A stretch of 64,000 bases of DNA from Bacteroidales bacterium (GTDB lineage Bacteria; Bacteroidota; Bacteroidia; Bacteroidales; F082). Positions within the stretch are counted from its first letter, which is position 1, and each line of letters opens with the position of its first letter. The position numbers and the translations under genes were made by a program. This document shows, in pieces, positions 32,274 through 41,462 of this stretch. A model generated the notes under the pieces. The model was given only the letters and a program-made list of their open reading frames with translations. It made no database searches and had not been told where the DNA came from. The stretch covers positions 62,001-126,000 of the forward strand of contig JAFRRS010000022.1 in NCBI GenBank assembly GCA_017427985.1, read 5' to 3'.

Positions 32274-33620
32274 TTACTTGATGATAATCTCAGTTCTTCT
32301 TAATTCACCGTAGAACTTCTTGATCATCGGGTATGTAGCTGAGAGTTTCTTCAATGTTGCGCTTGGGTTAGCTGAATTTCTCAGCTCGTTGATGATTTCA
32401 TTCTTGTATGTCAAGTCTGAACTTTCAAGAGCCTTGTAGTAGTTATCCCAGTCAGCGCCTTTGCCTTCAGCCTCAAACTTGATGCCTCTTCCTTTCTCTC
32501 CGAGTCTCTCCTTGATGTACGCAATTGTTGACTGAGCACGCTCTTTAGCAAGATTCTCGTTTAATGCCGCGCCGCCTTCAGGTGAAGCGTAACCGATAAC
32601 TGTTATGCTTGAGATAACTCTACCGTTCGCGATATCCTCACCAATCTTGTCAATCTCGCTGTTGTTTTCTTGTGTTCTTGCGATAGTGGCTTTACCAACA
32701 GAGAATTTAAGCTTGATGTCATGTGCTTTATGCTCTGGAGCGTACACCTCTTCTGGCACTTCTTCAACTTCAATCTCTTCAGCGTTTTCTACGTCGTTAG
32801 CAGGTGCTTCTTCCGCTTCCTGTTGATTCTCTTCCTCGATTGGAGTCTCCTCAATAGGTTCTTCAAACTGCTCTTCTTCTGGCTCAACATCCTTCTTGTC
32901 TCTCTTCCATTTGAACTTGTATCTTAAACCAACGTTTGTGTATGCATACCAGTCATAATAATCACCTGTTGGGCAGGCATCCAAGCAATCGGTGTCGGCT
33001 TTAACAACCACGAAATCAGCGTATGCTGTAAATCTTTTTGAGAAGTTGAATGACACGTTAAGACCAAAAGGTATTTCCATTACGACTCTTCTTCCATTTA
33101 TGCCTTTTCCTTTACCCCAGCCTTCTTCGTTATAGCCCCATTTAATTTCTGAGCCATAAGCATGCCTAAGTGGATTACCTGAACCCAATGTACTCTTAGC
33201 TTTCAGTTGCATCATACCAGCTCCAACGTGTGGCATAATACCCAAGAAACGGTCTGGATTGTATTTGAAAAGCTGTAAAAGATCAATGCCTAAGTTGAGG
33301 TTTCCATTAAAGAAGTTGGCTTCATCAACTTTAAACATGTTTTCTTTTTCTCCATACACTGTGAAATAACCGAGTTTGGCATATACAGTTAAGCATTTAG
33401 CGAATGTATATCCTCCTGTCAAACTGATATCCCATCTGGTCTGGTCAAACTTTAATGGCGTGTTATCTGAGAAAAGCATTGTTCCGCCACCTTCAATGCC
33501 CACATGCCAACGATAGGGTTTTTGAGGTTTTTCTGTCTCATTGTCCTGACCTAAAACCATGAAAGGTAAAAATGCCAAAGCAATGATTAACATTGATTTT
33601 TTAAATGTAAATTTACTCAT
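32274..33620 (-). CDS. OmpA-family outer-membrane protein
   Basis: 448 residues. Signal peptide about 1-24 (cleavage after VLGQ). An N-terminal barrel (about 40-235, ending NVGLRYKFKWKR) is followed by a very acidic, Pro/Glu-rich linker (about 240-300) and a C-terminal OmpA peptidoglycan-binding domain (LKFSVGKATI, ITVIGYASPEGGAALNENLAKERAQSTIAYIKE). It should tether the outer membrane to peptidoglycan. The OmpA core has the Asp-poor variant usual for Bacteroidales. Possible operon with the upstream OMP gene (gap 32 bases). Confidence 0.9.
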   Translation of the reverse strand: MSKFTFKKSMLIIALAFLPFMVLGQDNETEKPQKPYRWHVGIEGGGTMLFSDNTPLKFDQTRWDISLTGGYTFAKCLTVYAKLGYFTVYGEKENMFKVDEANFFNGNLNLGIDLLQLFKYNPDRFLGIMPHVGAGMMQLKAKSTLGSGNPLRHAYGSEIKWGYNEEGWGKGKGINGRRVVMEIPFGLNVSFNFSKRFTAYADFVVVKADTDCLDACPTGDYYDWYAYTNVGLRYKFKWKRDKKDVEPEEEQFEEPIEETPIEEENQQEAEEAPANDVENAEEIEVEEVPEEVYAPEHKAHDIKLKFSVGKATIARTQENNSEIDKIGEDIANGRVISSITVIGYASPEGGAALNENLAKERAQSTIAYIKERLGEKGRGIKFEAEGKGADWDNYYKALESSDLTYKNEIINELRNSANPSATLKKLSATYPMIKKFYGELRRTEIIIK

Positions 33621-33652
33621 GATCGTTATTTTTAATTATTCTTTTATACCTA

Positions 33653-34408
33653 TTAATAATTATATTGTCTTTTGTTCATTCCACCTCTGCCTTTTCCTTT
33701 GTTAGCATCAAGTTTGTATGCCACGCCAAAGCTGATTGACTGTACGCGGTCATCGTTGTCACTAATATTTATGCCGTCAAGAAACTTGGTGTCAACAAAT
33801 CTAAGGCTATAATCCAAGAAAAACACAATGTCAGGTGATGCGAGGAAATCCACCTCAACACCTAACTGTGATGAAAATATTTTTCTTCCAAGAGTGCCGT
33901 TGCCTTTTGCCGGAGCGTTACTGCTCTTTGTCTCAATTCCCCATTGGTATAAAACAGAGCCGTTTGAGGAATACAATGTGGTTCTCTGAAATATCAGACC
34001 TAAACCGGCATGAACACAGCCATATAATCTATGTGGTTTTTCTTCAAGGAGCAAATCAACAACGTTAAGATAAAAATTCGCTGATGCGTCAACAAAATTC
34101 GCTTTGAAATAAATGTCCTCAGTTTTTGAAGAACCGCCCAATGTTTCGTATCCGATTTTGAATCTGAAGTTCCAGAACTTGTCAGTGTATCCAATACCAA
34201 CGTGACCGTTCATTTTCTTCTCACTTGATTCAATATCACTTGCCATAAAAGATAATCCGCCGTCGGCTGTAACAAGTAGCGCGGTTTGGATAGGTTTCTG
34301 TCCTGGCCAGTTTTTATACTTATAACGACTGCGTTGCTGACCGAAAAATAAAATTGGCAAACAACTGAAAATCAATAATAAAACTAATTTAAAACTTATA
34401 TTTTTCAT
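33653..34408 (-). CDS. Outer-membrane beta-barrel protein, function unknown
   Basis: 251 residues. Signal peptide about 1-23 (cleavage after FFGQ). The mature chain has amphipathic strands (GHVGIGYTDKFWNFRFKIGYETLG, HAGLGLIFQRTTLY, LGVEVDFLASPDIVFFLDYSLRFVD), and a last strand ISFGVAYKLD. A charged tail rich in Gly, Lys and Arg (ANKGKGRGGMNKRQYNY) follows the last strand, which is unusual for a barrel. Cotranscription with the OmpA gene is likely. No named family recognised. Confidence 0.72.
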   Translation of the reverse strand: MKNISFKLVLLLIFSCLPILFFGQQRSRYKYKNWPGQKPIQTALLVTADGGLSFMASDIESSEKKMNGHVGIGYTDKFWNFRFKIGYETLGGSSKTEDIYFKANFVDASANFYLNVVDLLLEEKPHRLYGCVHAGLGLIFQRTTLYSSNGSVLYQWGIETKSSNAPAKGNGTLGRKIFSSQLGVEVDFLASPDIVFFLDYSLRFVDTKFLDGINISDNDDRVQSISFGVAYKLDANKGKGRGGMNKRQYNY

Positions 34409-34436
34409 GTCCTGAAATTATCTATATTTCAAACTG

Positions 34437-34444
34437 CAAAAATA
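34437..34444 (-). promoter_or_regulatory. Bacteroidota -7 box for the OMP/OmpA pair
   Basis: Reverse strand TATTTTTG followed by CA, about 29 bases before the ATG at 34408. Confidence 0.55.
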
Positions 34445-34487
34445 CAAATTTATTTTATAACATCTAACATAAAATCAAAAAAAACAA

Positions 34488-35021
34488 TTATTTTAAAAAC
34501 TTGCATAAGTTGTTGAAAATGTGATACATAACAATACCGCCGCTAACCGAGACATTTAATGAATGTTTTGTTCCAGTTTGTGGTATTTCAATTGCCTGCT
34601 CGCAATATGGCAGCACTGCGTCGTCAACACCATCGACTTCGTTGCCGAAAATGTAAGCTGATTTTTCAGGTGCTTCAAAATGGTCAAGCATGATACTGTT
34701 CTCTATCTGTTCTACTGCGAAAATCCTATAATTGTCAGCTCTAAGATATTCGCAGGCTCCTGCCGTGGTCTCAAAATATCTCCAATTTACGCTCTCGTCA
34801 GCTCCCAACGCTGTTTTGTGAATCTCACGGTGGGGCGGACATGCTGTTATGCCACAAAGATAAAGTGCCTCTATCCTGAATGCATCGGCAGTCCTGAAAA
34901 ACGAACCGACATTCGCCAACGAGCGGATGTTGTCAAGCACTACAACAACAGGTAGTTTCTTTACATTGTGATATTCGGAGATAGACAAACGATTAAGCTC
35001 TGGCATTGTAAGTTTTCGCAT
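34488..35021 (-). CDS. SpoU/TrmH family RNA 2'-O-methyltransferase
   Basis: 177 residues from ATG 35021 (an in-frame TTG two codons upstream is less likely). SPOUT fold motifs: motif 1 VLDNIRSLANVGSFFRTADAF, motif 2 IFGNEVDGVDDAVLPYCE and motif 3 IPQTGTKHSLNVSVSGGIVMYHI. There is no N-terminal RNA-binding extension, so it is the short type acting on tRNA or rRNA ribose. The target nucleotide is unknown. Divergent from mutS. Confidence 0.9.
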   Translation of the reverse strand: MRKLTMPELNRLSISEYHNVKKLPVVVVLDNIRSLANVGSFFRTADAFRIEALYLCGITACPPHREIHKTALGADESVNWRYFETTAGACEYLRADNYRIFAVEQIENSIMLDHFEAPEKSAYIFGNEVDGVDDAVLPYCEQAIEIPQTGTKHSLNVSVSGGIVMYHIFNNLCKFLK

Positions 35022-35035
35022 AATCAAAAATTTTG

Positions 35036-35043
35036 CAAAAATA
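35036..35043 (-). promoter_or_regulatory. Bacteroidota -7 box for the SpoU methyltransferase
   Basis: Reverse strand TATTTTTG followed by CA, 15 bases before ATG 35021. Confidence 0.55.
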
Positions 35044-35076
35044 CGATTTTTTGAAGTCGTTACATGTTTTTTTTTG

Positions 35077-35084
35077 TACTTTTG
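35077..35084 (+). promoter_or_regulatory. Bacteroidota -7 box for mutS
   Basis: TACTTTTG, 28 bases before ATG 35112. It excludes an in-frame upstream start at 35064. Confidence 0.6.
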
Positions 35085-35111
35085 TATTTTTATAAGGATA
35101 ATAATTACTAT

Positions 35112-37721
35112 ATGGCAGCAGGTTCTAACGATACCCCTTTGATGAAACAGTATTACGCTTTCAAGGCGAAATATCCTGAGGCGATGCTTCTTTTTCGTGT
35201 TGGCGATTTTTATGAGACTTATGGTGAAGATGCGGTTAAGGCTTCGGAGATACTTGGTATCGTGCTAACAAAACGCTCGAACGGTGCCGCCACAGGTGCG
35301 GAGATGGCAGGTTTCCCACATCACGCCCTCGACACATACCTTCCGAAACTCGTTAGAGCTGGCTTGAAAGTGGCTGTGTGTGAACAGCTTGAAGATCCGA
35401 AAGCCACTAAAGGTCTCGTGAAACGCGGCGTGGTTGAGCTCGTGACTCCTGGCGTGACATACAACGACAACGTACTGGTTCAGAAAGAGAACAACTTCCT
35501 CGCATCAGTGCATCTCGATAAAAACGAGAGCGGAATAGCGTTCCTCGACGTTTCAACTGGCGAGTTTTACCTCACACAGGGCAGTAATGAGTATATCGAC
35601 AAGCTGCTGCAGAGTTTCAACCCTTCTGAGGTGCTTTGCCAACGTAACAAACGCAAGGATTTTATTGAAAACTTCAGCGACAAATATTTCCTCACTGTTT
35701 TCGACGACTGGGTCTTCACCGATGATTACGCTCTTGATATCCTGACTCGCCATTTCAACACCACATCACTGAAGGGCTTCGGCGTTGACGACTTTCCGAA
35801 AGGCATAGTGGCAGCAGGTGCTGCTATTCATTATCTGCATGAAACACAACACGATAAGATAAATTATATCACATCTCTTTCAAGAATCGACCAAGGGCAG
35901 TTCGTTTGGCTCGACAAATTTACGATAAGAAATCTTGAACTTCTAAACACCTATAATCCTAACGCGAAAACGCTTATCGATGTCATTGACAAGACGGTGT
36001 CGCCGATGGGCTCACGTTTGCTGCGCCGCTGGATCTCCTTGCCGTTGAAAAACAAAGAACAGATACAGGCTCGTTACGAGGTCGTCGATTATTTTTATAA
36101 AAACAGAGAGATGGTCGGAAGATTTCAAGACGCTATCAGGCAAGTTGGTGATTTGGAACGACTTATCTCAAAGGTGTCGCTCGGTCGTGTGAATCCTCGC
36201 GAACTTCTTCAAGTGTCGCGTGCGCTCGAACAGATTGAGATTATCCGAAATCTTTGCAGAGAAAGCGACAATGCTTCTGTTAAAGCTTTTGCTGAGCAGC
36301 TAAATCCTTGTGAATCAATTTGTAATAGGATAAAGAAAGAACTGCGTCAGGATGCGCCTGCAGTGACATCAAAAGGCAATTTTATCGCAGAAGGTGTTGA
36401 TGAGGAACTTGACGATTTGAGAAATCTTTCGCGTTCCGGAAAGGATTATCTTATGAATATCCAACGACGTGAATGTGAAGCTACAGGAATCTCTTCTTTG
36501 AAGGTCGGGTTTAACAATGTTTTCGGTTATTATCTTGAGGTGACGAACACTCATAAAGACAAGGTGCCGAGTGAATGGATTCGTAAGCAAACACTGGCTA
36601 ATGCGGAGCGTTATATCACGGAGGAATTGAAAGAATATGAACAAAAAATCCTTGGTGCTGAAGAACGCATCCAGATAGTTGAGGAACGTATATACGCAGA
36701 ACTCGTTTCAGCTACGTCGGAGTTTGTGGCTCCCATCCAGCTTGACGCGGCTCTGGTTGCAAAGATTGACTGCCTCGTGAATTTTGGCTTCATCGCACTT
36801 AACAACAAATATGTGATGCCCAATGTCGATGAATCGTATGTCATTGATATTAAAGAAGGTAGACATCCCGTTATTGAACAGATGATGCCTGTTGGCGAAG
36901 AATATATCTCCAACGATGTTTATCTTGACAGGGAGCGGCAGCAGATTATAATCATCACCGGACCGAATATGTCGGGAAAGTCGGCGCTGTTGAGGCAGAC
37001 AGCGCTCATCGTGCTTTTGGCGCAGATAGGCTCTTTCGTGCCTGCATCGGCAGCTCACATCGGACTGGTTGACAAGATTTTCACCCGTGTGGGTGCAAGC
37101 GACAACATTTCTTCTGGAGAGTCGACGTTTATGGTGGAAATGAACGAGACTGCCTCGATATTGAACAATGTGTCGAACCGTAGTCTTATCCTGCTTGACG
37201 AGATTGGACGCGGCACCAGCACGTACGATGGCATCAGTATCGCATGGGCGATAACGGAATATCTTCACGAACACCCTACGATGCACGCCAAAGTGATGTT
37301 TGCCACTCATTATCATGAACTTAATGAGATGGAGGCTTCGTTCCCGAGGATTAAAAACTATCATGTCAGCGTGAAGGAAGTGGGGAATAAGGTGGTGTTT
37401 TTGAGGAAACTCAAAAAAGGAGGCAGTGCGCACAGCTTTGGTATTCACGTGGCCGCAATGGCAGGAATGCCTCGAAAAGTCATCGACAGGGCGGACGCTT
37501 TGCTGTCGATGCTCGAGAAATCGCACTCGCACGATAACCTCGACGAAGCCATCAAGGAGAGCAAGCAGGTCGACAATATGCAGCTCAGTTTCATACAACT
37601 TGACGACCCGTTGCTTTTGCAGATCAAAGACGACATCTTGAACATAAACATCGACACTTTGACCCCAGTCGAGGCTTTGATGAAACTGAATGAAATCAAA
37701 AAAATGCTGAAAAATTACTAA
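35112..37721 (+). CDS. mutS: DNA mismatch repair protein MutS
   Basis: 869 residues from ATG 35112. The mismatch-binding N terminus shows [27 protein letters not shown], with the Phe-x-Glu of GDFYE that stacks into mismatches. The clamp and lever domains follow, then the ATPase with Walker A GPNMSGKS (near 615), [21 protein letters not shown]-like signature and Walker [19 protein letters not shown]-terminal helical dimer/tetramer tail is present. Full-length MutS1; it repairs replication errors together with MutL, which is not in this window. Confidence 0.97.
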   Translation: MAAGSNDTPLMKQYYAFKAKYPEAMLLFRVGDFYETYGEDAVKASEILGIVLTKRSNGAATGAEMAGFPHHALDTYLPKLVRAGLKVAVCEQLEDPKATKGLVKRGVVELVTPGVTYNDNVLVQKENNFLASVHLDKNESGIAFLDVSTGEFYLTQGSNEYIDKLLQSFNPSEVLCQRNKRKDFIENFSDKYFLTVFDDWVFTDDYALDILTRHFNTTSLKGFGVDDFPKGIVAAGAAIHYLHETQHDKINYITSLSRIDQGQFVWLDKFTIRNLELLNTYNPNAKTLIDVIDKTVSPMGSRLLRRWISLPLKNKEQIQARYEVVDYFYKNREMVGRFQDAIRQVGDLERLISKVSLGRVNPRELLQVSRALEQIEIIRNLCRESDNASVKAFAEQLNPCESICNRIKKELRQDAPAVTSKGNFIAEGVDEELDDLRNLSRSGKDYLMNIQRRECEATGISSLKVGFNNVFGYYLEVTNTHKDKVPSEWIRKQTLANAERYITEELKEYEQKILGAEERIQIVEERIYAELVSATSEFVAPIQLDAALVAKIDCLVNFGFIALNNKYVMPNVDESYVIDIKEGRHPVIEQMMPVGEEYISNDVYLDRERQQIIIITGPNMSGKSALLRQTALIVLLAQIGSFVPASAAHIGLVDKIFTRVGASDNISSGESTFMVEMNETASILNNVSNRSLILLDEIGRGTSTYDGISIAWAITEYLHEHPTMHAKVMFATHYHELNEMEASFPRIKNYHVSVKEVGNKVVFLRKLKKGGSAHSFGIHVAAMAGMPRKVIDRADALLSMLEKSHSHDNLDEAIKESKQVDNMQLSFIQLDDPLLLQIKDDILNINIDTLTPVEALMKLNEIKKMLKNY

Positions 37722-37723
37722 TT

Positions 37724-37790
37724 TTTAGTCAACATTTTTCGGCTGCCACCTTTCTTCGAAAGCTGAAGGCCTTCAAAATTGATGACTAAA
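37724..37790. repeat. Large imperfect inverted repeat after mutS
   Basis: TTTAGTCA at the left and TGACTAAA at the right enclose AACATTTT/AAAATTGA and an inner region with smaller palindromes (CTTTC-TTC-GAAAG and GAAGGCCTTC). It may end mutS transcription. It resembles the other hairpin elements of this window in being nested, but its sequence is its own. Confidence 0.55.
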
Positions 37791-37874
37791 GAATTGACGA
37801 ATAATGATTTATAATAAAATTAATGCTGTTAAATTTTTTTTCAAAAAAAATGTTGCAGGTATAAAAAAATGTAG

Positions 37875-37882
37875 TATTTTTG
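37875..37882 (+). promoter_or_regulatory. Bacteroidota -7 box for the tRNA operon
   Basis: TATTTTTG followed by CA with a TGTTG box about 20 bases upstream. The transcript would start near 37890, just ahead of the structured leader. Confidence 0.65.
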
Positions 37883-37909
37883 CACCGCAATTCGTAACAG
37901 AATAAGCAA

Positions 37910-38005
37910 TTGTTCCAAGCGGACTTCTTGGAGTAGCGAGAGCAAAAGCAAAACTCGTTTTGATTTTGCCGAGTCGCGACAAGAAGCCGCAAAATTTTGG
38001 AACAA
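37910..38005 (+). ncRNA. Structured leader element, copy 1, upstream of tRNA-Gly
   Basis: Outer 9-bp stem TTGTTCCAA/TTGGAACAA, then GCGG-A-CTTCTTG (37919-) paired with CAAGAAG-CCGC (ends 37990), and an inner GCAAAA/TTTTGC stem capped by CAAAAC/GTTTTG. Single-stranded parts GGAGnAGCGAGA and CCGAGTCGnGA are shared with copy 2. Transcribed with the tRNAs, so it may be a processing or regulatory structure. RNA status is inferred. Confidence 0.5.
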
Positions 38006-38011
38006 AATTTT

Positions 38012-38084
<73 letters not shown>

Positions 38085-38097
38085 CTAAATAATTGTT

Positions 38098-38167
38098 GCG
38101 GACTTTTTGGAGCAGCGAGAGCAATGACAAGCTTGCTAGAACATTGCCGAGTCGTGACAAAAAGCCG
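38098..38167 (+). ncRNA. Structured leader element, copy 2, between the tRNA-Gly genes
   Basis: GCGG-A-CTTTTTG pairs with CAAAAAG-CCG, and inner GCAATG with CATTGC. Compared with copy 1 both strands changed together (C-G to T-A in the outer stem; two pairs in the inner stem), so the paired shape is kept. It lies between the two tRNA-Gly genes, suggesting that element plus tRNA was duplicated as a unit. Confidence 0.5.
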
Positions 38168-38181
38168 ATTGGCAAATCCAA

Positions 38182-38254
<73 letters not shown>

Positions 38255-38265
38255 CTAAAATAAGT

Positions 38266-38350
38266 GCCTGAGTGGCGGAATCGGTAGACGCGCCGGACTT
38301 AAAATCCTGTGTCCATTTCGGACGTGCCGGTTCGACCCCGGCCTCAGGTA
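38266..38350 (+). tRNA. tRNA-Leu (anticodon TAA)
   Basis: 85-base class II tRNA: acceptor GCCTGAG against CTCAGGT (closing G-T), anticodon stem CCGGA/TCCTG with loop CTTAAAA, variable arm with GTCCatttcGGAC-like stem, T arm GCCGG-TTCGACC-CCGGC. CCA is not encoded. Confidence 0.96.
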
Positions 38351-38362
38351 CAAAGAAGAAAT

Positions 38363-38406
38363 AAAGACTTAAGATGTTGGCAGACAATGTTTTAAGTCTT
38401 TTGTTG
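38363..38406 (+). terminator. Terminator of the tRNA operon
   Basis: AAAGACTTAA and TTAAGTCTTT form a 10-bp perfect stem around a 19-base loop, followed by TTGTTGTT. Confidence 0.75.
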
Positions 38407-38435
38407 TTAATGGCAATTGCAATAAAAATAGAGTT

Positions 38436-39320
38436 ATGAAAAAAACATCAAACATCTTGATTGAAATCAAAAACTACGCTATTATCACCGTGTGTCTGTT
38501 TGTCATAGCACTTGGATGGACGGCGTTTCTTATCCCTAACAACATGCTCGGCGGCGGCGTAAACGGTATTGCGACAATCGTTTACTGGGTCACGGGACTC
38601 TCGACAGGTATCACAATTTTCGTTCTTAACGCGATTCTTATCTTGTTCTCTTTCAAGATATTAGGATGGCGTTTCGGCGTTAAGACAATCTATTGCATTG
38701 CGGTGATGGCGTTCTTCTTCTCGCTTCTGCAGAATCTCATCGGCGACGTGCCTGTGATTTCCGACAAATTTCTCGCTGCAATAATCGGCGGTGGCATCGG
38801 CGGATTCGCCAACGGAATAATCTTCCTTTCTGGTGGCAGCACAGGTGGCGTTGATATCATCACAATGGTGGTGAACAAATACCGCAACATTTCGCTTGGA
38901 CGCTTTACCTTGGCGATGAATCTTGTGATTATCGGAAGTTCATTCTTCGTGTTTCAGGATATGGAAGTGCTTCAGCGTGTGGAACTTATCATCTACAGCT
39001 TGGTTGGTAACTTCGTGAGCAGCTACTGCATGGATCTCGCTTTCACTGGAAGCAAACAGTCGGTGCAGATGTTCATTTTCTCGTCGAAACCGAATGTTAT
39101 CGCTGATAGAATCGGAAATGAGATTCACCGTGGTGTGACGATAATTCGCGGAACAGGCTGGTATTCGAAGCAGGACAGCGAAATCTTGATGGCTGTCGTT
39201 CGCAAAACGCAGTGCCAATCAGTGATTCGCATTGTGAAGCAGGAAGACCCGAAGGCTTTTGTGTCAGTAAATACAGTGATGGGAGTTTACGGAAAAGGTT
39301 TCGAGGTGATGAAGAAATAG
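38436..39320 (+). CDS. YitT family membrane protein (DUF161/DUF2179)
   Basis: 294 residues. Five or six TM helices with the family's NNMLGGGVNGIATIVYW and GGGIGGFANGIIFLSGGSTGGVDIITMVVNKY blocks, followed by a C-terminal cytosolic DUF2179 domain (AFTGSKQSVQMFIFSSKPNVIADRI, TIIRGTGWYSKQDSEILMAVVRKTQ). Transport function is suspected but substrates are unknown. Single-gene unit, ends against the convergent hypothetical gene with no spacer. Confidence 0.93.
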   Translation: MKKTSNILIEIKNYAIITVCLFVIALGWTAFLIPNNMLGGGVNGIATIVYWVTGLSTGITIFVLNAILILFSFKILGWRFGVKTIYCIAVMAFFFSLLQNLIGDVPVISDKFLAAIIGGGIGGFANGIIFLSGGSTGGVDIITMVVNKYRNISLGRFTLAMNLVIIGSSFFVFQDMEVLQRVELIIYSLVGNFVSSYCMDLAFTGSKQSVQMFIFSSKPNVIADRIGNEIHRGVTIIRGTGWYSKQDSEILMAVVRKTQCQSVIRIVKQEDPKAFVSVNTVMGVYGKGFEVMKK

Positions 39321-40109
39321 TCATTCTTCCTTCATCCATTTGGAAATAAATCCCTGAAGCGAATAGGTGTAGCCGCATTTGAAGTCGCAGTCGTAACTTT
39401 CATAACGGTAATGGTCGCCGTTGCTGTATGTGATTTCATACATCCAGAGAGTGCATCCAGGGTCGGTTTCTCCTCTCTTGCCATTCATTTTCAGGCGGTC
39501 GATGTTGAAAAGAACCCGCAGGTCTTCCAGCATATCCAACCCTCGTTCAAATGTTTTATGCTCACCGGTTTCCTCGTTGTCGTAAGTCAACAAGGCTTTG
39601 TCGTCGTTGCGCTCGATAGTGTAGCGCTCTTTTCCATAAATGTATAGAAATGAAACGACTTCGTTAACCGGTACTGGCATTTCTTTCCAATGATTGAGGC
39701 ATTGTTGGATATCCTGGAAGGCTGATTGGTATCCTTTGGGTCCGTCCATATATCCGCCGGCGTTGATGCTTTTGCCTGATGCGTAATGCACATCCAGACT
39801 CCATGAAGTCCCGTCGAGGATATCGAACGATGGCCGATAATGGCCGTGATATTTGTTCATTTTATACCTGATGATAATCTGCTGCAGGCTGTCGAAAACA
39901 GAATGGTCGTCAAGGGTGAAATCCTTTTCATCGGGAAAACCTTCGTTGAAACGGAAATACACCCTTCCATCTTCTGTTTGTTTGATATAATAGTTGAAGC
40001 CGCTAAAACGATCCATTCCCCCGCCTTCTCTTAACGAAAAAGAGGTGATTGTGTCATTTTTGTGACCGAATAACGACAGCATACTTGCCAGCACTATCAT
40101 CAGTTTCAT
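39321..40109 (-). CDS. Secreted or membrane-anchored protein of unknown function
   Basis: 262 residues from ATG 40109, overlapping the stop of the C1 peptidase gene by one base (TGATG). A short hydrophobic N terminus (KLMIVLASMLSLFG) could be a signal peptide or anchor without an obvious cleavage motif. The remainder is soluble, rich in Tyr, Asp and Gly, with two blocks of similar strand pattern. The last part has paired Cys (YDCDFKCGY). No family recognised. Coupling to the upstream peptidase suggests a related envelope role. Confidence 0.7.
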   Translation of the reverse strand: MKLMIVLASMLSLFGHKNDTITSFSLREGGGMDRFSGFNYYIKQTEDGRVYFRFNEGFPDEKDFTLDDHSVFDSLQQIIIRYKMNKYHGHYRPSFDILDGTSWSLDVHYASGKSINAGGYMDGPKGYQSAFQDIQQCLNHWKEMPVPVNEVVSFLYIYGKERYTIERNDDKALLTYDNEETGEHKTFERGLDMLEDLRVLFNIDRLKMNGKRGETDPGCTLWMYEITYSNGDHYRYESYDCDFKCGYTYSLQGFISKWMKEE

Positions 40110-41347
40110 CACTTGATTCCAAGTTTCTTTCTGATAGCTTTTGGAAGAGCGTCTTTATGGACGACGTAGTTCAAGGTTTTGTAGCGGACGAATGCTTCTG
40201 AAGCATACCAATTGCCATTGTAATTGCCAGCATCGCCCCATGAGTTCTTCACCATGAAGTAGATGTTGCCCATCTGGTCTTTTGCCTTGCCGTAGATAAC
40301 CATGCCGTGGTCGTCTGTTGTCTCGAAGTTGTTGTATGCGTCAAGACGGTCCTGGTCGTTGACCCAGCGCTGTGGCGTTGGCTTGCTCATGGCTTCTTTC
40401 TGGCGGTCAGCGGCGCTGAGTCCGTTCCAGTGTGCGAAGTCGGTGCCTGATTTGTCGGCTGCCTGGTTCTGGAGGTCAGGAAGGACGCAAACGCCTGCCA
40501 TCTTGCCTCTGAGCCAGCCCTTCTCGCTGACATCAGCACCCCATGCGATTGGGTAACCGTTGTCGATAGCATTGTTCATCACCTCCATGAATTCGTCGAC
40601 TGGTAGGTTGTAGGCCTGTCCCCAGCGCCAGTTGTCCTGAACCTCAATCACGAATGGTTCATACCATGGCTGGTGTGCGAATGAAGCGATGTTTACATAG
40701 TCGTCCATGTTCAAGCCTGTTGACTCTGCGAATGACTTTGGAGTGTATTTCTTTCCGTTGTAGGTGAATTCCTCCGGGCATTTGCCGATGTATGCGTCGA
40801 GGATGCCGTTGAGAGCGTTTTTCCAAAGAGGAGTGTGGTTCTCGTCGGTGCCGAGCTGGAGGGTCTTGCATTTTGTCGCAACTGCTTCAACGAATGGGTC
40901 GCAAACAGCTGAAAACTCTGAGAAATCGCTGAGGCTGTCACCGTGCATCTGACCGGCTCTCATCTCTGCGTCAGGAACGAGACCGTAATGTTTGATGGCG
41001 TAAATCACGTCGCCGAATGAGCCGCCCTGTGAGAATGAAACGTCACCATGTGTGCGGACTGTCTTTTCTGCGCGGTCCTGATAGGTCTTGTACACGATGT
41101 ACATTTCTGAGAAATCGTACTCTGGCTTGCCCATACGGAGCAATTCTGCCTCGAAGAAACCGAGTGTCGAGTAGCACCAGCATGTGCCGGCTCTGTTCTG
41201 GTCTTTCACAGGGGTGATTTTCAATTCCTTGATGACTTCGAATTTGTAGCCTTCCTCTTCAGGTTTTTCACCGTTTTCAGGGGCTTGTGCGAATGTTGGC
41301 ACGCTAATCAACATAGCGGCTGCCATTAAAAAGTGTCTGAATTTCAT
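40109..41347 (-). CDS. Secreted C1-family cysteine peptidase (aminopeptidase C/bleomycin hydrolase type), copy 1
   Basis: 412 residues. Signal peptide about 1-20 (cleavage after TFAQ). Papain-fold active site: Cys in NRAGTCWCYSTLGFFEAELL (near 58), His in TTDDHGMVIYG and Asn in MVKNSWGDAG, the order and spacing of C1B peptidases. Unlike cytosolic bleomycin hydrolases it is exported, so it acts in the periplasm or outside. It is a paralogue of the next upstream gene at 41463 and is coupled to the hypothetical gene at 39321. An intergenic palindrome (41390-41409) separates the paralogues. Confidence 0.92.
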   Translation of the reverse strand: MKFRHFLMAAAMLISVPTFAQAPENGEKPEEEGYKFEVIKELKITPVKDQNRAGTCWCYSTLGFFEAELLRMGKPEYDFSEMYIVYKTYQDRAEKTVRTHGDVSFSQGGSFGDVIYAIKHYGLVPDAEMRAGQMHGDSLSDFSEFSAVCDPFVEAVATKCKTLQLGTDENHTPLWKNALNGILDAYIGKCPEEFTYNGKKYTPKSFAESTGLNMDDYVNIASFAHQPWYEPFVIEVQDNWRWGQAYNLPVDEFMEVMNNAIDNGYPIAWGADVSEKGWLRGKMAGVCVLPDLQNQAADKSGTDFAHWNGLSAADRQKEAMSKPTPQRWVNDQDRLDAYNNFETTDDHGMVIYGKAKDQMGNIYFMVKNSWGDAGNYNGNWYASEAFVRYKTLNYVVHKDALPKAIRKKLGIK

Positions 41348-41389
41348 TTTGTTAATTATTTGATTATTACAATATTGTTCGATTTGTTT

Positions 41390-41409
41390 AGACGCGATGA
41401 ATCGCGTCT
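41390..41409. repeat. Palindromic element, family B, between the C1 peptidase genes
   Basis: AGACGCGAT GA ATCGCGTCT, a 9-bp perfect stem. Same core as the copy inside the nucleosidase gene at 50042. It lies between two genes on the same strand and has no T run. Confidence 0.85.
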
Positions 41410-41462
41410 TTACTCGTTATAATACACGTTTACGTTTTATAAATATGTTTGCTATGTTTGCG

